This document shows positions 22,212-25,518 of a DNA stretch of 25,518 bases, piece by piece. Position 1 is the first letter of the stretch, and every line of letters begins with the position of its first letter. Location of the stretch: NCBI RefSeq assembly GCF_046542825.1, contig NZ_JBKHAQ010000035.1, forward strand, positions 1 to 25,518. The letters run 5' to 3'. Below the pieces are notes generated by a model. It had not been told where the DNA came from. It did not search any database and saw only the letters and a program-made list of their open reading frames with translations. The translations under genes and the position numbers were made by a program. The stretch comes from Rhodosalinus sp046542825. Its GTDB lineage: Bacteria > Pseudomonadota > Alphaproteobacteria > Rhodobacterales > Rhodobacteraceae.

Positions 22212-23045
22212 TCACCGAAGCAGAATGTCCTTGTTGTAGCGCCTGAGCAGCAGCAGCCCAAGGCAGAGCGGCACCAGCGCGAAGACCAGAACGAAGAGCA
22301 CGCTGACATACTGCGGCTCGTACATCGGATAGAACCCGGATCGCATGATGCCGCTGGTATGGACCAGCGGATTCCACCACAGGATGTTCTGGGCGAGCGG
22401 CGGCAGATCCTCGTAGATGTAGAAGATCGCGGAGGCAAGAAAGAGCGGCCGCGTCAGGATCGACCACACGAGGTCGTATGTTGGAAAGAACCCCATGACG
22501 AGGCAGTTGAGCACCCCGATGCCAAGGCCCGTGAGCGCCGCCAGCGACATCGCCAAGAGGATCGGCGGCGCGTCGATCACCGCGCGCGCGTCGGTCGCGA
22601 TCAGGATCCCCGTGAGCAATATGTAGGTGACCAGCGCCGTGGTCAGCGCGTTCAGCACGAAGCGCGCGATGATGGTGTCGATCCAGGTCACCGCGGGGTA
22701 GGAAAGCAACGGTTTCGAAAAGGTGATCGCGCGCGTGACGGTAAGCTGCGTGGCCTGGTACATCTGGAACGGCAGGTATCCAGTCGCATAGAAGAGAAGG
22801 AAGTTGTTCCCGAGCGAGGGAGACCTCAGCAGCAGCGAGAAGCCCACCGCCATGATCACGATGAAACCGAGCGGTTCCAGGAAGGCCCAGATGTAGCCGC
22901 CGGGCTGCTTCCCGTAGCGCGTGGACATCTCGCGCAGCATCAGCGCAAAGACGGTGCGCCAGGTGCCGGTGCGCAACCGGGGCGGCCGTGGGCTGGGGGT
23001 CTGGTGCGGGGCGGAAGCGGTCACTGTGGCCCTGTGCGCTTTCAA
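22212..23045 (-). CDS. kpsM: Capsule polysaccharide ABC exporter, permease subunit
   Basis: The product has 277 residues and starts at a TTG (23043-23045). No ATG lies in frame upstream; a GTG at 23024 is an alternative. Six hydrophobic segments give the ABC-2 permease topology. The N-terminal cytoplasmic piece FALMLREMSTRYGKQPGGYIW is typical of KpsM/Wzm/RkpT proteins, and the first membrane segment (EPLGFIVIMAVGFSLLLRS) follows. The C-terminal part has WWNPLVHTSGIMRSGFYP, characteristic of the family. KpsM pairs with the ATPase KpsT to move the finished lipid-linked or phospho-linked polysaccharide across the inner membrane. It is transcribed away from kpsE, with only 18 bp between the two start codons. 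Weak start signals on both sides suggest that one of the two starts lies further downstream than annotated. Confidence 0.9.
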   Translation of the reverse strand: MKAHRATVTASAPHQTPSPRPPRLRTGTWRTVFALMLREMSTRYGKQPGGYIWAFLEPLGFIVIMAVGFSLLLRSPSLGNNFLLFYATGYLPFQMYQATQLTVTRAITFSKPLLSYPAVTWIDTIIARFVLNALTTALVTYILLTGILIATDARAVIDAPPILLAMSLAALTGLGIGVLNCLVMGFFPTYDLVWSILTRPLFLASAIFYIYEDLPPLAQNILWWNPLVHTSGIMRSGFYPMYEPQYVSVLFVLVFALVPLCLGLLLLRRYNKDILLR

Positions 23046-23063
23046 TGCGGACCGGCATTATGT

Positions 23064-24602
23064 ATGGAGTTCCGGCAAATTGGAACCACGTCACATCCGG
23101 ATGGCGCCTTGACCAAGCAGGACAACACGGCCCCGAAGCAGGTCCCGGCGCCGCAGCAGGGTCCTGCGCAGACGCCAGGCCCCAAGAAAGCGCCGACGGG
23201 TCAGCCGGCGCAGGGCGGGGCGAAGCCTGAGGCACCCGCCGGCCGGCAGGGCGAGGCGCCTGGTGCTGGCGGCCGGCAGGGAGCAGCCGGGCAGGAGAAC
23301 GCCAGGAAGGAGACGCCCGGACAGGAAACGCCGAAGCCAAAGGCGCCCGGACCGGCGGAAGGCCCGACGGGTCCCGGACAGGACCAGCAGAAAAAGAATT
23401 CCGGCCAGGGCCAGTGGAACAAGGGTCCCGGTCCGGCCGGTCCGAACCAGCCGCCAGGCGTCGTCGAGGTTCGGCCCGCCGCAGACGAGGCACGCGTCCA
23501 TCGCCGACACCTCGGACTGATCCTGTCGCTGGTAATGATCGTGGTGCTGCCGCTCTGCCTGATCGGTGCCTATCTCTGGTTCGTGGCAGAAGTCCAGTAT
23601 GCGTCGAAGACCGGCTTCACGGTTCGCCAGGAAGAATCAGGATCGGCCAGCGAACTGCTGGGCGGCCTTGCCGAGTTCGCGGGCGCAGGGCAGCAATCGG
23701 ACAGCGACATCCTCTATGAATACATCCGAAGCCAGGAGCTTGTCGAACGGATACGCGAGGATCTGGACATCGTCGGGCACTATTCCCAGTACTGGCCGGA
23801 CGATCCCGTCTTCGCGCTTCCGCCGGACGCGACGATCGAGGACCTTGTCGACTACTGGCAACGGATCGTGCGGATTTCCTACGATCAGTCCACCGGCCTC
23901 ATCGAGTTGCGGGTGATCGGTTTCGATCCCGGTTTCGCCCAAAATGTTGCGCAAGCCATCGTTCGGGAAAGCCAGATCATGATCAACGCGCTGAACGATC
24001 AGGCGCGTACAGACCTCATGCAATACGCCGAGCAGGATCTGGACCGCGCGCTGGAGCGGCTGCGCGACGCGCGCCAGGCGTTGACGGAGTTCCGCACCCG
24101 GACACGCATCGTGGACCCGACCGAGGACGTGCAGGGCCAGTTCGGCGTCCTGAACAATCTTCAGCAACAGCTGGCAGAGGCGCTGATCGAATATGATCTG
24201 CTGTCGGGCGTTGCCGATCCCAACGATCCGAGGCTCGTGCAGATCAAGCGTCGCATCGACGTGACCCGGGACCGGATCGCACAGGAACGCGAGACGCTGT
24301 CGTCTGACGTTGTCTCCGGCGCGGGTGTCGATTTTCCCACGCTCATGGCGGAATACGAAAGCCTTGTCGTCGATCGCGAGTTCGCGGAGGAGACCTATCG
24401 CGCGGCGCTCTCCGCGGTCGACATCGCGCGGGACAATGCGTCGCGGCAGACCCGCTACCTGGCCACCTACGTCCGGCCGACGCTGGCGCAGTCCTCGGAG
24501 TATCCCCAGCGCGTGATGCTGTTCGGGCTTGCTGCCCTTTTCCTGACGATGATCTGGGCGATCCTCGCCCTCGTTTACTACAGTATCCGCGATCGGCAGT
24601 GA
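23064..24602 (+). CDS. kpsE: Capsule export inner-membrane protein with a long Pro/Gly/Gln-rich N-tail
   Basis: The product has 512 residues from the ATG at 23064; a TTG at 23109 (LTKQDNTAPKQV) is an alternative. An N-terminal cytoplasmic region (about 18-135) is low complexity, rich in Pro, Gly, Gln, Lys and Ala. A membrane segment follows at about 149-173 (LGLILSLVMIVVLPLCLIGAYLW region). The periplasmic part (about 175-480) has long alpha-helical coiled-coil stretches (LERLRDARQALTEFRTRTR), and a second membrane segment at about 485-505 ends the chain. This topology is that of KpsE/CtrB/RkpR (PCP type 3) proteins, which are usually about 370-400 residues long, so the N-tail is an addition. 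KpsE links the ABC transporter to the outer-membrane channel. kpsT follows after 22 bp. Confidence 0.9.
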   Translation: MEFRQIGTTSHPDGALTKQDNTAPKQVPAPQQGPAQTPGPKKAPTGQPAQGGAKPEAPAGRQGEAPGAGGRQGAAGQENARKETPGQETPKPKAPGPAEGPTGPGQDQQKKNSGQGQWNKGPGPAGPNQPPGVVEVRPAADEARVHRRHLGLILSLVMIVVLPLCLIGAYLWFVAEVQYASKTGFTVRQEESGSASELLGGLAEFAGAGQQSDSDILYEYIRSQELVERIREDLDIVGHYSQYWPDDPVFALPPDATIEDLVDYWQRIVRISYDQSTGLIELRVIGFDPGFAQNVAQAIVRESQIMINALNDQARTDLMQYAEQDLDRALERLRDARQALTEFRTRTRIVDPTEDVQGQFGVLNNLQQQLAEALIEYDLLSGVADPNDPRLVQIKRRIDVTRDRIAQERETLSSDVVSGAGVDFPTLMAEYESLVVDREFAEETYRAALSAVDIARDNASRQTRYLATYVRPTLAQSSEYPQRVMLFGLAALFLTMIWAILALVYYSIRDRQ

Positions 24603-24624
24603 ACCGCCCCGGGCAGCCTGTGCC

Positions 24625-25278
24625 ATGATCCGTTTCGAGAACCTGACCAAGAGCTTCCGTGTGCGAGGCGAACGCAAGATCGTGATCGACAACCAGTCGA
24701 TCGAGTTCGGGGCCGGGCGGTCCATCGGCCTTCTGGGGCGCAACGGAGCCGGCAAGAGCACGATGCTCGAACTGGTCGCCGGCACGCAGCGCCCGGACAA
24801 GGGCCGGATCGTCCGCGGCGGCAGCGTGTCCTGGCCCGTGAGCCTGAGTTCATCCTTTCACCGCGAGCTGACCGGTGCGCAGAACATTCGCTTCATCGCC
24901 CGGATCTACGGCGTCGATACCGACGCGCTGGTCGCCTTCGTCGAGGATTTCGCGGAGCTTGGACAGCACTACTACATGCCCGTGCGCAGCTACTCGCAAG
25001 GGATGCGCGCGCGGCTGGGCTTCGGCGCCTCGATGGGTATCCGTTTCGATACCTATCTCGTGGACGAGGTGACTGCGGTGGGCGACGTCTCGTTCAAGCG
25101 CAAGAGCGAGGCGGTGTTCAGGGAACGGATGAAACATGCCGGCGCTCTGGTGGTCAGCCACTCGCTTTCGCAGATCAGGTCCTATTGCGAGGAGGGGGTC
25201 GTGCTGCATCAGGGGCAGCTGTTCCACTTTCCCGACGTTGAAGAGGCGATCGCCTTTTACCAGTCGCTGATGCAGTAG
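24625..25278 (+). CDS. kpsT: Capsule polysaccharide ABC exporter, ATPase subunit
   Basis: The product has 217 residues. The Walker A motif is GRNGAGKST (38-46), the ABC signature is SYSQGM (122-127), Walker B is YLVDE (144-148) followed by VTAVGD, and the switch histidine is H179 in VVSHSLSQIRSYC. The absence of a C-terminal carbohydrate-binding extension places it with KpsT of group 2/3 capsules rather than with Wzt. It hydrolyses ATP to drive export through KpsM. The ATG lacks a strong ribosome binding site and lies 22 bp after kpsE, so it is probably translated from the kpsE transcript. An intrinsic terminator begins at its stop codon. Confidence 0.95.
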   Translation: MIRFENLTKSFRVRGERKIVIDNQSIEFGAGRSIGLLGRNGAGKSTMLELVAGTQRPDKGRIVRGGSVSWPVSLSSSFHRELTGAQNIRFIARIYGVDTDALVAFVEDFAELGQHYYMPVRSYSQGMRARLGFGASMGIRFDTYLVDEVTAVGDVSFKRKSEAVFRERMKHAGALVVSHSLSQIRSYCEEGVVLHQGQLFHFPDVEEAIAFYQSLMQ

Positions 25279-25307
25279 GAGCCGGGGCATCCGCCCGGTT
25301 CCTTCTT
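25278..25307 (+). terminator. Intrinsic terminator of the kpsE-kpsT operon
   Basis: GGAGCCGGG (25278-25286) pairs with CCCGGTTCC (25294-25302) in a 9-bp stem with one G-U pair and a 7-nt loop. TTCTT (25303-25307) follows, a short U-rich tract. The stem overlaps the last base of the kpsT stop codon. Confidence 0.7.
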
Positions 25308-25317
25308 GCGCCGCCGA

Positions 25318-25518
25318 TCAGACGATCACCATTTCGTCCGCGAGGACGGTGGGATCGGGTGCGCGGGTCGGTGATCCGCGGCGTCGAATCGCTGTCCGCC
25401 CCGTCATCGACGATAGCCATGAGGTCGGGATTGAAGCCGCCGCCGACCGGGAAGGCGCAAATCTGCGCGTCGATGCCGTCAGGATTCCGGACGGTCTCCG
25501 CATCGTCCCGCCATGCGG
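25318..25518 (-). pseudogene. 3' end of an apparently frameshifted minus-strand gene (partial, unknown)
   Basis: Reading the minus strand from the window edge, one frame gives a protein-like stretch (AWRDDAETVRNPDGIDAQIC, continuing FPVGGGFNPDLMAIVDDGAD) with mostly G or C at third codon positions. Near 25350-25365 that frame becomes Arg-rich, while another frame continues protein-like (DPTVLADEMVIV) to a stop at 25318-25320. A one-base deletion (or a two-base gain) would join them. It is either a pseudogene, a sequencing indel, or two coincidental frames. I do not recognise the family, and the 5' end is outside the window. Confidence 0.35.

Noticed and set aside
22359..23063. Upstream extension of the kpsE frame
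   Set aside because: It is antisense to kpsM and rich in Arg/Gln/His; homology-like sequence begins only after the ATG at 23064.
1..25518. CRISPR array, prophage or insertion sequence
   Set aside because: No regularly spaced repeats, transposase, integrase or phage structural gene is visible.

Overview
The window is GC-rich DNA with a strong preference for G or C at third codon positions. Its gene content suggests an alphaproteobacterium of the Rhodobacteraceae/Roseobacter type. The clues are a run of small four-cysteine proteins resembling DUF6455, an FnrL-type box, an NDUFA9-like epimerase-fold protein, and a KpsMTE capsule exporter mixed with sulfotransferases. The assignment rests on remembered family distributions and was not checked against a database.

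Left part (1-8.2 kb), mostly envelope and redox genes. A secreted, acidic, beta-rich protein (minus strand) is divergent from an orphan secretin that overlaps a small lipoprotein gene. Next comes a divergent pair: a bis-heme ferric-reductase-like flavoprotein (minus) and a periplasmic pentaheme cytochrome c carrying an EF-hand loop (plus). They share a 122-bp intergenic with a 13-bp-spaced direct repeat and a good sigma70-like promoter. A tRNA-Leu(CAG) with its own promoter and the NDUFA9-like gene follow. Then a minus-strand operon encodes three tandem four-cysteine mini-proteins, preceded by a near-perfect FNR/FnrL box, which points to oxygen-responsive expression.

Right part (8.9-25.3 kb), a surface-polysaccharide locus. 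It contains manC (GDP-mannose supply), a GT4 glycosyltransferase, three different sulfotransferase-like genes, a 1372-residue multidomain glycosyltransferase, a two-domain GT2 enzyme, a GlfT2-like GT2 enzyme, and an ABC polysaccharide exporter (kpsM divergent from kpsE-kpsT). Together they suggest a sulfated capsular polysaccharide that is assembled in the cytoplasm, modified, and exported by a KpsMTE-type system. The outer-membrane partner (KpsD/Wza type) and KpsC/KpsS are not in the window. A clear intrinsic terminator closes kpsT. Beyond it lies what looks like the 3' end of a frameshifted minus-strand gene.

The most striking object is the 1372-residue protein. Its N-terminus carries the galectin sugar-binding signature (H-x-S-x-R, V-x-N, W-x-x-E-x-R) followed by galectin-like strands. 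Further on there is a GT31-like domain (DDD, a Y-C-x-G-G-x-G-Y motif, ED) and then a GT2/GT92-like domain. Galectin plus GT31 is the arrangement known from plant beta-1,3-galactosyltransferases, so finding it in a bacterial capsule locus is unexpected.
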